Source: Dehalococcoidia bacterium UBA1152
Lineage (GTDB): Bacteria; Chloroflexota; Dehalococcoidia; Lucifugimonadales; UBA2962
NCBI GenBank assembly: GCA_002311285.1
Contig: DBZU01000072.1
Coordinates: forward strand, 41,535 to 94,748
Direction: 5' to 3'
Length of the DNA stretch: 53,214 nucleotides
The notes under the pieces are model-generated. The model was not told the DNA's origin. It did not search any database and saw nothing but the letters and a program-made list of their open reading frames with translations. The first letter of the stretch is position 1. The number at the start of each line of letters is the position of its first letter. Of this stretch, positions 35,809 through 43,864 are shown piece after piece. Position numbers and translations under genes: made by a program.

Positions 35809-36996
35809 TCAAATAATACTCAATAGCTTCTTAGTTAAAATTCTTGTCCGGTCTTCGTTCAAATTCATGGGGTGTATCGTAATTATACCTTCTCCTAGAC
35901 CAACCTCTTGTACGAAAACTCCTGGATTACCATTTTTCAGCTGTCTTGATATTTCAAATGCAGATTTTTGTAATACTTCCTCGTTAACTCTAATTGTCAA
36001 AATTGGAGAGCCTTCTTCAGGAGCGAAGATTCTTGTTTCTAGAGCCTTACTACTTATAGCGGAAACTATAGATTTTAAATAGTTTGTTTGATCTATGTAA
36101 TTTGATTCATAATTATCTTCCACAAATAACCTTAATGCAGTTAAGAGACCTACCACGTTCTCTTTAGACACCTTAAACCCTCTTCCAATACCATGACGAG
36201 GTATACCCGGAAGTGTATCTTTGGGAATTAAATCATTAGGCGGATCCCAAATATCAAAAAACTCGTCCATATCAAGGTTTTGTAATGCAACAGAAGTTAT
36301 CAGATGTTTTTTACCACAAAGAATTCCTGTAGATTGAGGCCCCAGTAAAGCTTTGCCTCCAGAAAATGCAACAAGGTCAGCACCCATTTCAATGAATCTC
36401 CTTAGATTTGCCTTGGGAGGCAATTCTCCCGCTGCATCAACAATTACTGGCAATTTAAACTTTTGAGCTACCTTAACAACGTCTGTCAAACAAGGATGAC
36501 TGTCTGGGCCCTGTGAGTAATAGATGCCTACCGTTGAATCCGTTATCGCTACTTCATATTCCCATGGTTCAGTTCGTCGTACTCCCGCATTAGCTACTAT
36601 CTCGTTCATACCCACCTCGACCAGGGTTGCCCCTGCAAGCCTCGCAGCATGATCATAGCCATTACGATGTTCACGCGAAATAATAAACTCATTTTTGAAA
36701 CCTTGGGTTTGAGGTAACTTATCAATTTTTGATAAATCGCAACCTGCTATTATTGAGGCTGTAGCTAAAGTTAAACCTGCAGAAGCGCCAGAGGTAACAT
36801 ATCCAGCTTCTGCTCCAGTTACATTGGATATATACCGACTCGCTGCGGCTTGTAATTCTGCCATCGATACAGATTCCCGAGCCGCCTCTCTCATTGAATC
36901 TACAACCTCTTCCGGCATCAAAGCTCCTCCTACACGCGTCGAGGCACCAGATACATTAATAATAGTTCTAACTCCAAAATTGTCGTAAATTGCCAT
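35809..36996 (-). CDS. SelA-fold PLP-dependent enzyme (DgaE / SelA-like, not selenocysteine synthase)
   Basis: 395 residues. PLP lysine in FSGGKALLGPQSTGILCG, preceded by DLVAFSGG; GYVTSGASAGLTLATASIIAG forms the cofactor pocket, and VIVDAAGELPPK carries the ring Asp. The family includes SelA, but the N-terminal tRNA-binding domain of SelA is missing and the sequence is of the shorter DgaE/aminotransferase-V-like type, which act as ammonia lyases or aldolases. No selB, selC or selD is visible. Transcribed toward ilvD, ending 34 bases from it. Confidence 0.75.
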   Translation of the reverse strand: MAIYDNFGVRTIINVSGASTRVGGALMPEEVVDSMREAARESVSMAELQAAASRYISNVTGAEAGYVTSGASAGLTLATASIIAGCDLSKIDKLPQTQGFKNEFIISREHRNGYDHAARLAGATLVEVGMNEIVANAGVRRTEPWEYEVAITDSTVGIYYSQGPDSHPCLTDVVKVAQKFKLPVIVDAAGELPPKANLRRFIEMGADLVAFSGGKALLGPQSTGILCGKKHLITSVALQNLDMDEFFDIWDPPNDLIPKDTLPGIPRHGIGRGFKVSKENVVGLLTALRLFVEDNYESNYIDQTNYLKSIVSAISSKALETRIFAPEEGSPILTIRVNEEVLQKSAFEISRQLKNGNPGVFVQEVGLGEGIITIHPMNLNEDRTRILTKKLLSII

Positions 36997-37090
36997 AGCT
37001 TCCTGTAAGTTCCTTTATTCGAAGTAATTCCTGTTTCCAAATTGGTATTAAAAGACTAGATGATATATCGTCCTACTCATATATAACAAA

Positions 37091-37124
37091 AAACCGGGAC
37101 ACCTGTTAATGCGTATCCCGGTTT
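37091..37124 (-). terminator. Strong rho-independent terminator after the zinc-ribbon gene
   Basis: AAACCGGGA and TCCCGGTTT form a perfect 9-bp stem around a 16-base loop; on the minus strand the stem is followed by TTTTTTG. It lies 30 bases downstream of the stop at 37156, so it ends that gene. Confidence 0.9.
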
Positions 37125-37155
37125 AAGTTGTATTTCGAAATTAATCGGTGTTCGA

Positions 37156-37665
37156 TTACTTCCAGCCTAAAGACCCCTTTGGATCTGGCAGCAAAGAAAC
37201 TCGATGGCCTTGAACGCATTTATATCTTTCTTCTCTTAGTTCACGACGCTTACCAGATAATGATGATTGTTCCATAATGGAATCACAAAATGGGCATGTA
37301 ACTTCATATACAGCTCTATTCCTTAGTCTAACTACTTGCACATAAAGCAACGTTTCTTTCAAATTGTCATACTCGCCTGTATACCGTATTACATATCGCG
37401 TTCCAGTAGTAATCAAGTTGGTAGGCCTGGTTCCATTTTTATTGGGCGTGTGTCCGTAATCAACATAACCGCATTTAATACACTGCGGCTCATTGTATCC
37501 CTGCATCAAATTGTTCTCACATCTCGGACATTCGAGTCGACCCTTAGATCCGCGTCTGGGCCTTGGAACTTGAACTGGACTGGGAAGAACCTTTGGTTTA
37601 ACAACCAGAGGAACATCTGGCGAATAAGTTGTTTTTAATCTATAAGGCGTAGCCTGAATAACCAT
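37156..37665 (-). CDS. Double zinc-ribbon protein of unknown function
   Basis: 169 residues. After a basic Pro-rich N-terminus (about 40 residues), CPRCENNL and CIKCGYVDYGH form one zinc ribbon (around residues 46-66), and CPFC with KCVQGHR forms a second near residues 125-155. Family not recognised; such ribbons usually bind nucleic acid or serve as protein-interaction modules. CGGAGAAAA precedes the start. Single-gene transcription unit with its own terminator and a long upstream AT-rich region. Confidence 0.6.
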   Translation of the reverse strand: MVIQATPYRLKTTYSPDVPLVVKPKVLPSPVQVPRPRRGSKGRLECPRCENNLMQGYNEPQCIKCGYVDYGHTPNKNGTRPTNLITTGTRYVIRYTGEYDNLKETLLYVQVVRLRNRAVYEVTCPFCDSIMEQSSLSGKRRELREERYKCVQGHRVSLLPDPKGSLGWK

Positions 37666-38111
37666 TTTTTTTCTCCGACTTTTGTCCTAATTTAGTAATA
37701 TCAAAATATGTATCACAATAAATCGAAAAATCTATAGATCGACATAAATTAATTAATACTTTGTACAATTTTTAGAATTTTTTCAGACACTGATTAAACA
37801 AAGTATAATATTTTGTCAATGCTATTTCTAAAGAATTGTTCGTTCTTTGTTTATGATTTGGATAATTCGTGTTTTACGTATATTTACAATCTGAACAATA
37901 ATTTCGCCCATAAACCGCATGTCACAGGGATTGCTTAAATATTTATATGTTTAAATATAATCAATTGTTAAGACAAGTGTTCTAATTTTTTTTAGACATT
38001 TTTATACATAATCCGACATTAAATAAAGTATCGGTATTTGTAAAAACAACAATACATTCTGGTCGATTGACATCGGTTATTTGCAAATGCTAAAGTCGTT
38101 TTGGGTTTAAT
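37666..38111. other. AT-rich divergent intergenic region
   Basis: 446 bases between the zinc-ribbon gene and etfB. Contains the etfB promoter (annotated separately), a short palindrome ATCTATAGAT near 37728, and otherwise long A/T runs. No tRNA, repeat array, or small gene with a ribosome-binding site was seen. Confidence 0.5.
38067..38096 (+). promoter_or_regulatory. Predicted promoter of the etfBA operon
   Basis: TTGACA (38067-38072), 18 bases, TAAAGT (38091-38096). Transcription would begin near 38103, leaving a leader of only about nine bases before the TTG start of etfB. The spacer holds the palindrome ATTTGCAAAT. Confidence 0.55.
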
Positions 38112-38903
38112 TTGAAGATAATAGTATGTGCAAAACAGGTTTTTGATCCTGAGACACCAGTTTCAGGACTTGTCATAGACGAAGAATCGGTATCTATAAC
38201 ATCCAGATTAGGAATGCCTCCCGTTCTAAATGGCTTTGATGAAAACGCCATAGAGGCCGCTCTTAGGATTAAAGATACAACAAGTGCTGAAGTAACAATC
38301 ATTTCTATTGGTAATGATTTTGTTATGGATGTAATGAAAAAGCCTCTCTCAATGGGAGCAGATGAGCTAGTGCTGGTACAGGGATCAGAATTTGAAAACC
38401 TCGAACCGTACACTACCGCCTTTTTTCTCTCATGTGCCATCAAAAAAATCGGCTTACCCGACTTAATCTTATGTGGCAGACAAGCATCCGATTGGGACAA
38501 TGGACAAGTGCCATTAATTTTAGCCGAATTACTAGACTTGGCGTGTCTCACTTTAGCACAAGATATAACCGTTCAGTCAAGCATAATAAAAACGGAAAGG
38601 GTCATTCCTGATGGTTATCAAATATTAGAAGCGGAGCTCCCAGCATTAGTTACAGTGACTAATGAGCTCGGCGAGCCACGATATCCAACCTTAAGGGGAA
38701 TAATGAACGCTGGGAAAAAGTCTCCTATTGTATTGTCTTTTGATGATTTAGATATTCAATCATATGACTATAAGTCTAAAATCAAAACTAACAAAATTTC
38801 TATACCTGAAGCAAATGATGACTGTGAATTTATACAAGGTTCTGACGATCAGGAATCAGGTAGATTACTAGCGCTTAAATTGAGAGACACAGGATTAATT
38901 TAA
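38112..38903 (+). CDS. etfB: Electron transfer flavoprotein beta subunit
   Basis: 263 residues. TTG start giving MKIIVCAKQVFDPETP, the normal EtfB opening; DFVMDVMKKPLSMGADELVLV and CGRQASDWDNGQVPLILAELLDL are the AMP/FAD-binding signatures. Partner of EtfA; carries electrons from flavin dehydrogenases. No Shine-Dalgarno is visible and the promoter is very close, so the message may be nearly leaderless. The etfA start follows the stop directly. Confidence 0.92.
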   Translation: MKIIVCAKQVFDPETPVSGLVIDEESVSITSRLGMPPVLNGFDENAIEAALRIKDTTSAEVTIISIGNDFVMDVMKKPLSMGADELVLVQGSEFENLEPYTTAFFLSCAIKKIGLPDLILCGRQASDWDNGQVPLILAELLDLACLTLAQDITVQSSIIKTERVIPDGYQILEAELPALVTVTNELGEPRYPTLRGIMNAGKKSPIVLSFDDLDIQSYDYKSKIKTNKISIPEANDDCEFIQGSDDQESGRLLALKLRDTGLI

Positions 38904-39896
38904 ATGAGCCATACAGCCATAATTATTGAAGAGGGACAAGAAACCCTTGATAGTTCTATTGAATCTATTTTAAGTTTAGCCAACTCATTTGGAGATGATG
39001 TTTCGTTGGTTATGTTTAACTCTGATAACGTAGAGTTGCGTGAAAGCTTAACCTGTCTAAACGTAAATCAAATATACTGCATTAACCCTCCTGGTACATA
39101 CAATAAGCCTTTACCAGATGAAGTGGCTATTTCCTGCTTAGAATGGTTTTGTAACAAAAATAATGTAGACCGGGTGCTCATGAACAAAACTCCGTGGGCG
39201 TTAAATATTGGGCCAAGACTTGCGTTCAGGATTAAAGGATCATACGCTCAAGACTGTATAGACATTAAGCGACAGGAAGACAATGAATTAGTTTGCCTTA
39301 GGCCGATTTATGGAGGCAATGCTATAGCACACGTATCTCTGCCAGGAGATACTCCACAAGTTGCCACGGTTCGCACAACGCCCAAGGAGACTATTAAAAC
39401 TATTAATGGAAATCCAATATCAATAACCGACCTGAAACCTCAAATCGAAACTGACGATATTCGCGTTAAAATCCTCAAAACTGTTACCACAGTTGCAGAA
39501 GGTCCAGAGCTTAGTAAAGCTGAAATTGTAATAGCCGGCGGCAGAGGGTTAGGAGGACCGGAACCTTTTGAAAAACTGAAGGAATTGGCGAAGATACTGG
39601 ATGGAGCTGTAGGTGCATCGCGAGCTGCATGTGATGCCGGCTGGATAGATCATAACTTTCAAATAGGACTTACTGGCAAAACAGTTACTCCAAACATGTA
39701 CTTAACATTTGGGATATCTGGAGCCAGTCAACATATGGCCGGCTGCTCAGGCTCACGCAATATAGTGTCAATAAATTCAGACAAAAATGCCAATATTTTT
39801 AAAGAATCAAAGTATGGAGTTGTTGGTGACTGGAAATTAGTACTGCCGTCATTTATTTCAACTGTAAGAGAATTAATAGACGAAAAACAAAAATGA
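38904..39896 (+). CDS. etfA: Electron transfer flavoprotein alpha subunit
   Basis: 330 residues. C-terminal FAD-binding domain intact: GGRGLGGPEPFEKLKELAKIL, VGASRAACDAGWIDH, QIGLTGKTVTPNMYLTFGIS and GASQHMAGCSGSRNIVSIN. The conserved region that binds FAD in group 1/2 ETFs is complete. An associated ETF-quinone oxidoreductase is not in the window. First bases follow the etfB stop without gap. Confidence 0.93.
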   Translation: MSHTAIIIEEGQETLDSSIESILSLANSFGDDVSLVMFNSDNVELRESLTCLNVNQIYCINPPGTYNKPLPDEVAISCLEWFCNKNNVDRVLMNKTPWALNIGPRLAFRIKGSYAQDCIDIKRQEDNELVCLRPIYGGNAIAHVSLPGDTPQVATVRTTPKETIKTINGNPISITDLKPQIETDDIRVKILKTVTTVAEGPELSKAEIVIAGGRGLGGPEPFEKLKELAKILDGAVGASRAACDAGWIDHNFQIGLTGKTVTPNMYLTFGISGASQHMAGCSGSRNIVSINSDKNANIFKESKYGVVGDWKLVLPSFISTVRELIDEKQK

Positions 39897-39981
39897 TAGA
39901 CTCACCAATTAAAGATAATTAACCGTAACATATGAATTCAGAAAAAGTTGATGTATATTATGACTTTGGAGAATATATAAA

Positions 39982-40431
39982 TTGATAGATGGCGATTTTG
40001 AGTTAGATGTAAATGAGATTTTAGCCGAATTAAGTGAAGCAGAAGTAATTTCAATTTTTTTTCCAATCTTTCGAAAATCACTTGTAATTGATCTAAGATC
40101 ATTGGAATTCTCAGGACCGATGATCCAAATTATGCATATGGTATCGTCGCCTCAAGAAAGACTAAGGGCTATAAGAAGGGCGAGGCCAGGTTTTCCAAGA
40201 AGGCCTAATCTAGCAATTTTCCCCTGGCCACGAAATGTTAACAGTCTAGTGTCTGAAGGAATATGGGAACAATTAACAAAAATGCTGTCAGATGCCGGCC
40301 ATCAAAATTCTCAAGAGTCAACTGACAAAGCATTAGAAGACTTAAATCGACTCCAAAAAGCGGAGCTGGCTCGAGTAATTATAGGGGAAAATTATCATAC
40401 TATTTGGACAAGTCAGCCCACCCATGATTAG
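39982..40431 (+). CDS. Unknown protein between etfA and npdG
   Basis: 149 residues, TTG the only possible start in this frame. Acidic N-terminus (DGDFELDVNEILAELSEAE), a hydrophobic but not membrane-length stretch, a basic middle (RLRAIRRARPGFPRRP) and a helical C-terminus. No family recognised. A 17-codon ORF starting with ATG at 39932 ends in TGA overlapping the TTG (TTGA) in another frame, so either it is a coupled leader or the true N-terminus is frameshifted. Cotranscription with etfBA is likely from spacing and strand. Confidence 0.5.
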   Translation: MIDGDFELDVNEILAELSEAEVISIFFPIFRKSLVIDLRSLEFSGPMIQIMHMVSSPQERLRAIRRARPGFPRRPNLAIFPWPRNVNSLVSEGIWEQLTKMLSDAGHQNSQESTDKALEDLNRLQKAELARVIIGENYHTIWTSQPTHD

Positions 40432-40480
40432 CCAAAACAAATTTTATCATTAACAGCCAGACTGCTTTCTACACTAAAAC

Positions 40481-41146
40481 ATGTCGTCAGAATCATTAGT
40501 TGGATTTATAGGTGGAACAGGCCCTGAAGGTTTAGGTCTGGCAATGCGTTTCGCACTGAGGGGTAAAAAGGTTGTTATCGGATCAAGAAGCCTGGCAAAG
40601 GCAGAAACCGCTGTGTCCAAGATCAGATCTAAATTACCTAATGGATACGTATCCGCGGGTTTAAATAGCGATGTGGCAGACAAATGTAACCCAGTATTTA
40701 TTTCAGTACCTTATGAAGCACAAAGCACAATTCTAGAAGAACTTAAGGTCCGCTTAGCGAACAAAAATGTGATTAGTGTCGTTGCGCCTGTAAAGTTTAC
40801 AAAAGGAGTTGCCGTGTCTCAGAGAGTTCCTGCAGGATCTGCTGCACTTGAAGCAGCTCAAATCCTTGACAAATCAACTGTGGCTGCAGGATTTCACAAC
40901 ATCAGCGCACGCGATCTATTGGACCCAGATGCAATGATTGATTCAGATGTCATCGTGTTTTCAGATAACAGTGAATGTAAGTCTATAACGATGGATCTGG
41001 CTAAACTTCTGAATGGAGTTAGAGCGATTGACGGAGGCGGACTGGTTAATGCAAAGTATGCTGAAGACCTAACAGCACTATTACTAAATATTAACAAAAC
41101 ATATAAGGCACATTCGGCAATCCGTATAACTGGAATAAAAATATAG
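40481..41146 (+). CDS. npdG: F420-dependent NADP reductase (NPDG family)
   Basis: 221 residues. N-terminal VGFIGGTGPEGLGLAMRFALRG with KKVVIGSRSLAKAE is the NADP-binding motif of F420H2:NADP oxidoreductase; later GFHNISARDLLD and VFSDNSECKS also match. Transfers hydride between reduced F420 and NADP+. Its presence implies that the organism makes or imports F420. Position between etfA and an amidohydrolase suggests a role in supplying or draining reductant in the same pathway. Confidence 0.85.
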   Translation: MSSESLVGFIGGTGPEGLGLAMRFALRGKKVVIGSRSLAKAETAVSKIRSKLPNGYVSAGLNSDVADKCNPVFISVPYEAQSTILEELKVRLANKNVISVVAPVKFTKGVAVSQRVPAGSAALEAAQILDKSTVAAGFHNISARDLLDPDAMIDSDVIVFSDNSECKSITMDLAKLLNGVRAIDGGGLVNAKYAEDLTALLLNINKTYKAHSAIRITGIKI

Positions 41147-41155
41147 GGATTTAAT

Positions 41156-42280
41156 CTGCAGAAAACAGCATTTATATATTCTGAAGAATTATCAACTCAC
41201 GTTTTATCGGATATCCACCCGATGAAACCCATTCGACTAAAACAAACATATGAATTGCTAACGGCATATAAAGCATTTCGGCCAAACAATGTGTCAATTG
41301 AAAACCCCGTGCCAGCTTCAGCAGAAGATTTATTAACTTTTCACTCTCCTGAATATATAAATGCTGTTGAAGCTTTAAATGATGGAAATGCGACCAAGGA
41401 TGCTATTAGTTTTAATTTGGGTCCTGGCGACAATCCAATCTATAACAACATCTATGATGCATCACTCTTGTCCACAGGTGGATCACTAGTCGCAGCAAAA
41501 ATGCTTGAAACAGGAAAGGTAGATAGAGTCTTTAATATATCTGGTGGTTTACATCATGCAATGCCTAGTTATGCTTATGGATTTTGTGTTTTTAATGACC
41601 CCGTTATTGCTATAAAACATTTTTTAAAACACGGGTTGAAAGTCGCTTATGTCGATATAGATTGTCATCACGGTGACGGTGTTCAACATGCGTTCTATGA
41701 CACAGACGCTGTATTAACCATATCCATGCATGAATCAGGACAATATCTATTCCCTGGAACTGGCTGGATTGAAGAACTTGGTACTGGCAAAGGACGAGGC
41801 TACTCGGTTAATTTACCACTACATCCATATACTTCTGCTGAGATACTCTTATGGGCGTTTAATCAAACTGTTTTACAATTAATTGACAGGTTTAATCCAG
41901 ATATTTTAGTAACCCAACTCGGAATCGATAGCCACTTTAAGGACCCTATCACTCATCTACACCAAACTGCCCAAGGATTTGAAGCGATAATCAAAGAATT
42001 TGATAAATTACCATATCCTTGGTTAGCGGTTGGTGGTGGCGGGTATGATACGATGGCGGTCGCCAGATGTTGGTCTCTAGCATTTGCAGTTATGTCTAAA
42101 CAGACTTTATCAAATAACATCCCTGCAAAATATTCTAGTAAATATAGCATTCATAATCTTTATGACATTGACATTCCATCTATCGAGCCTAATTATCAAC
42201 TGAACACACAATCTTACGCCGAAAACAGTGTTCGTGAAATCAATAAATTGATCTTTCCTACATTTGGAATTCGGACATGA
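41156..42280 (+). CDS. Histone-deacetylase / AcuC-family amidohydrolase
   Basis: 374 residues if translation starts at CTG 41156; ATG 41222 would remove the first conserved strand (AFIYSEELSTHVLSDIHP). AGGGA at 41145-41149 supports the CTG. Catalytic motifs: GGLHHAMPSYAYGFCVFND, DIDCHHGDGVQHAFYDTD, QLGIDSHFKDPITHL (Zn ligands Asp and His) and GGGGYD. The family deacetylates acetylated polyamines, acetoin-related compounds or lysine. Follows npdG after nine bases and overlaps the GMC gene by four. Confidence 0.85.
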   Translation: MQKTAFIYSEELSTHVLSDIHPMKPIRLKQTYELLTAYKAFRPNNVSIENPVPASAEDLLTFHSPEYINAVEALNDGNATKDAISFNLGPGDNPIYNNIYDASLLSTGGSLVAAKMLETGKVDRVFNISGGLHHAMPSYAYGFCVFNDPVIAIKHFLKHGLKVAYVDIDCHHGDGVQHAFYDTDAVLTISMHESGQYLFPGTGWIEELGTGKGRGYSVNLPLHPYTSAEILLWAFNQTVLQLIDRFNPDILVTQLGIDSHFKDPITHLHQTAQGFEAIIKEFDKLPYPWLAVGGGGYDTMAVARCWSLAFAVMSKQTLSNNIPAKYSSKYSIHNLYDIDIPSIEPNYQLNTQSYAENSVREINKLIFPTFGIRT

Positions 42281-43836
42281 CTATATATGACAAAATTATA
42301 GTAGGTGCAGGATCTGCCGGTTGTGTATTAGCAGCACGACTTTCAGCGAGCAACAAACAGTCTATCCTTCTGTTAGAAGCTGGTGTTGATTATCCAACAG
42401 AAGACCTCATTCCCGATGAAGTTAAATTCGGTTTTGGCACGGACGCAGGGGCTGTAGCAACAAGTCACGATTTGTGGAACTACGATGCAAGGCTTACTGA
42501 TCAATCATACGTGCACATCCCTCGAGGCAAAGTGGTAGGCGGCTCGAGTGCAATTAACGCATTAATGTTTCTAAGAGGGGTACCAGAAGATTTTGAGGTT
42601 TGGAAGAATTCATGTGGTAATGAGTGGTCTTATGAAAACCTGTTGCCATATTTCAAACAGTTAGAGCGAGATAACGATTTTAAAGACAAGTATCATGGAA
42701 ATAACGGCCCGATATCTGTAAGGAGGTTTGGAATAGATGAATGTGATCCAATCCAAAAAGCTTTTTATAAAACTTGTATAAGACATGGATTTGATCCATG
42801 CCCGGATCACAATAATCCCGACACTAGTGGGGTTGGGCCGATACCTTTAAACCTTTCTGGACGTACTAGGGCAAGCACTATGATTGGTTATTTAAATCCC
42901 GTTAGATCTCGAGATAATATAGACATAATGCCCGACACCCTAGTCAGAAAAATACTTTTTGAATCCAGGAAAGCGATAGGGCTCGAGGTAGAACACAACG
43001 ATACAGTATTTGAAGTTCAAGGCAAAGAAATTATTTTGTCTGCAGGCGCTATAGCGACACCACAAATTTTAATGCTTTCGGGAATCGGCCCCAAAAACCA
43101 TTTAAGAAATTATGGGATAAAAACTATCGTAGATTCGCCAAACGTTGGTCAAAACCTACAAGATCATCCTACTTTATTAACGGTCCATAAAACCAAACCA
43201 CCCTACACATTAAATTCCTCGAAGCCACTATTGCAAATGGCATTAAGTTATACTGCCTCGGAATCGGCAGATCGTAAAGATGTAATGATCACAATGGGGT
43301 CATATGCAGGTATTCAAGATTACGGAAAAAAAGATGGATTAGTACATACAGCAGACAAATTAATCGGGGTCTTTATTGGCATAATACTTCAGAAATCGAA
43401 TAACTTTGGACAAGTAGCTCTTAGGTCAAATAAGCCCGGGGACACTCCCGCATTAGACTACAAGATGCTTGATTCTAAATGGGATCTTAAACGCCTTCGT
43501 GAGGCCGTTCGACTCTGCGCGGAACTTGGTTCAAGCCGTGAATTTGAAGAGTTCATAGATTATCGCGTTGATCCAAGTGATGAAGAACTTAAAACAGATT
43601 CAATGATCGATGATTGGATCTTTAAAAAAGTTCAAACTGGACATCATGTTTCCGGAACCTGTAGGATGGGCAATTCAAGTCTGAATTCAGTAGTTGATAG
43701 TCAAGGCAGAGTACATGGAACTAACTCTCTTAGGGTTTGTGATGCATCAATAATGCCAAGACTTATTAGGGCTAACACTAACCTAACAACTATAGCATTA
43801 GCGGAACGTATATCAGATTTCATTAGATGCACTTGA
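42277..43836 (+). CDS. GMC-family FAD oxidoreductase (choline-dehydrogenase-like)
   Basis: 519 residues. FAD motif IVGAGSAGCVLAARLSAS with E36-type ribose contact (LLLEAGVDYP), GMC signature GKVVGGSSAINALMFLRG, LSAGAIATPQILMLSGIGP, and the C-terminal catalytic HHVSGTCRMG ending NLTTIALAERISDFIR. Such enzymes oxidise primary alcohols to aldehydes. ATGA overlap with the preceding gene. A close specificity (choline, other alcohols) cannot be given. Confidence 0.88.
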   Translation: MTIYDKIIVGAGSAGCVLAARLSASNKQSILLLEAGVDYPTEDLIPDEVKFGFGTDAGAVATSHDLWNYDARLTDQSYVHIPRGKVVGGSSAINALMFLRGVPEDFEVWKNSCGNEWSYENLLPYFKQLERDNDFKDKYHGNNGPISVRRFGIDECDPIQKAFYKTCIRHGFDPCPDHNNPDTSGVGPIPLNLSGRTRASTMIGYLNPVRSRDNIDIMPDTLVRKILFESRKAIGLEVEHNDTVFEVQGKEIILSAGAIATPQILMLSGIGPKNHLRNYGIKTIVDSPNVGQNLQDHPTLLTVHKTKPPYTLNSSKPLLQMALSYTASESADRKDVMITMGSYAGIQDYGKKDGLVHTADKLIGVFIGIILQKSNNFGQVALRSNKPGDTPALDYKMLDSKWDLKRLREAVRLCAELGSSREFEEFIDYRVDPSDEELKTDSMIDDWIFKKVQTGHHVSGTCRMGNSSLNSVVDSQGRVHGTNSLRVCDASIMPRLIRANTNLTTIALAERISDFIRCT

Positions 43837-43864
43837 TTAATAAAAATTTGATGGAAATTATGAC

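Noticed and set aside
35809..36996. True selenocysteine synthase SelA
   Set aside because: Lacks the N-terminal tRNA-binding domain and no selB/selC/selD is present.
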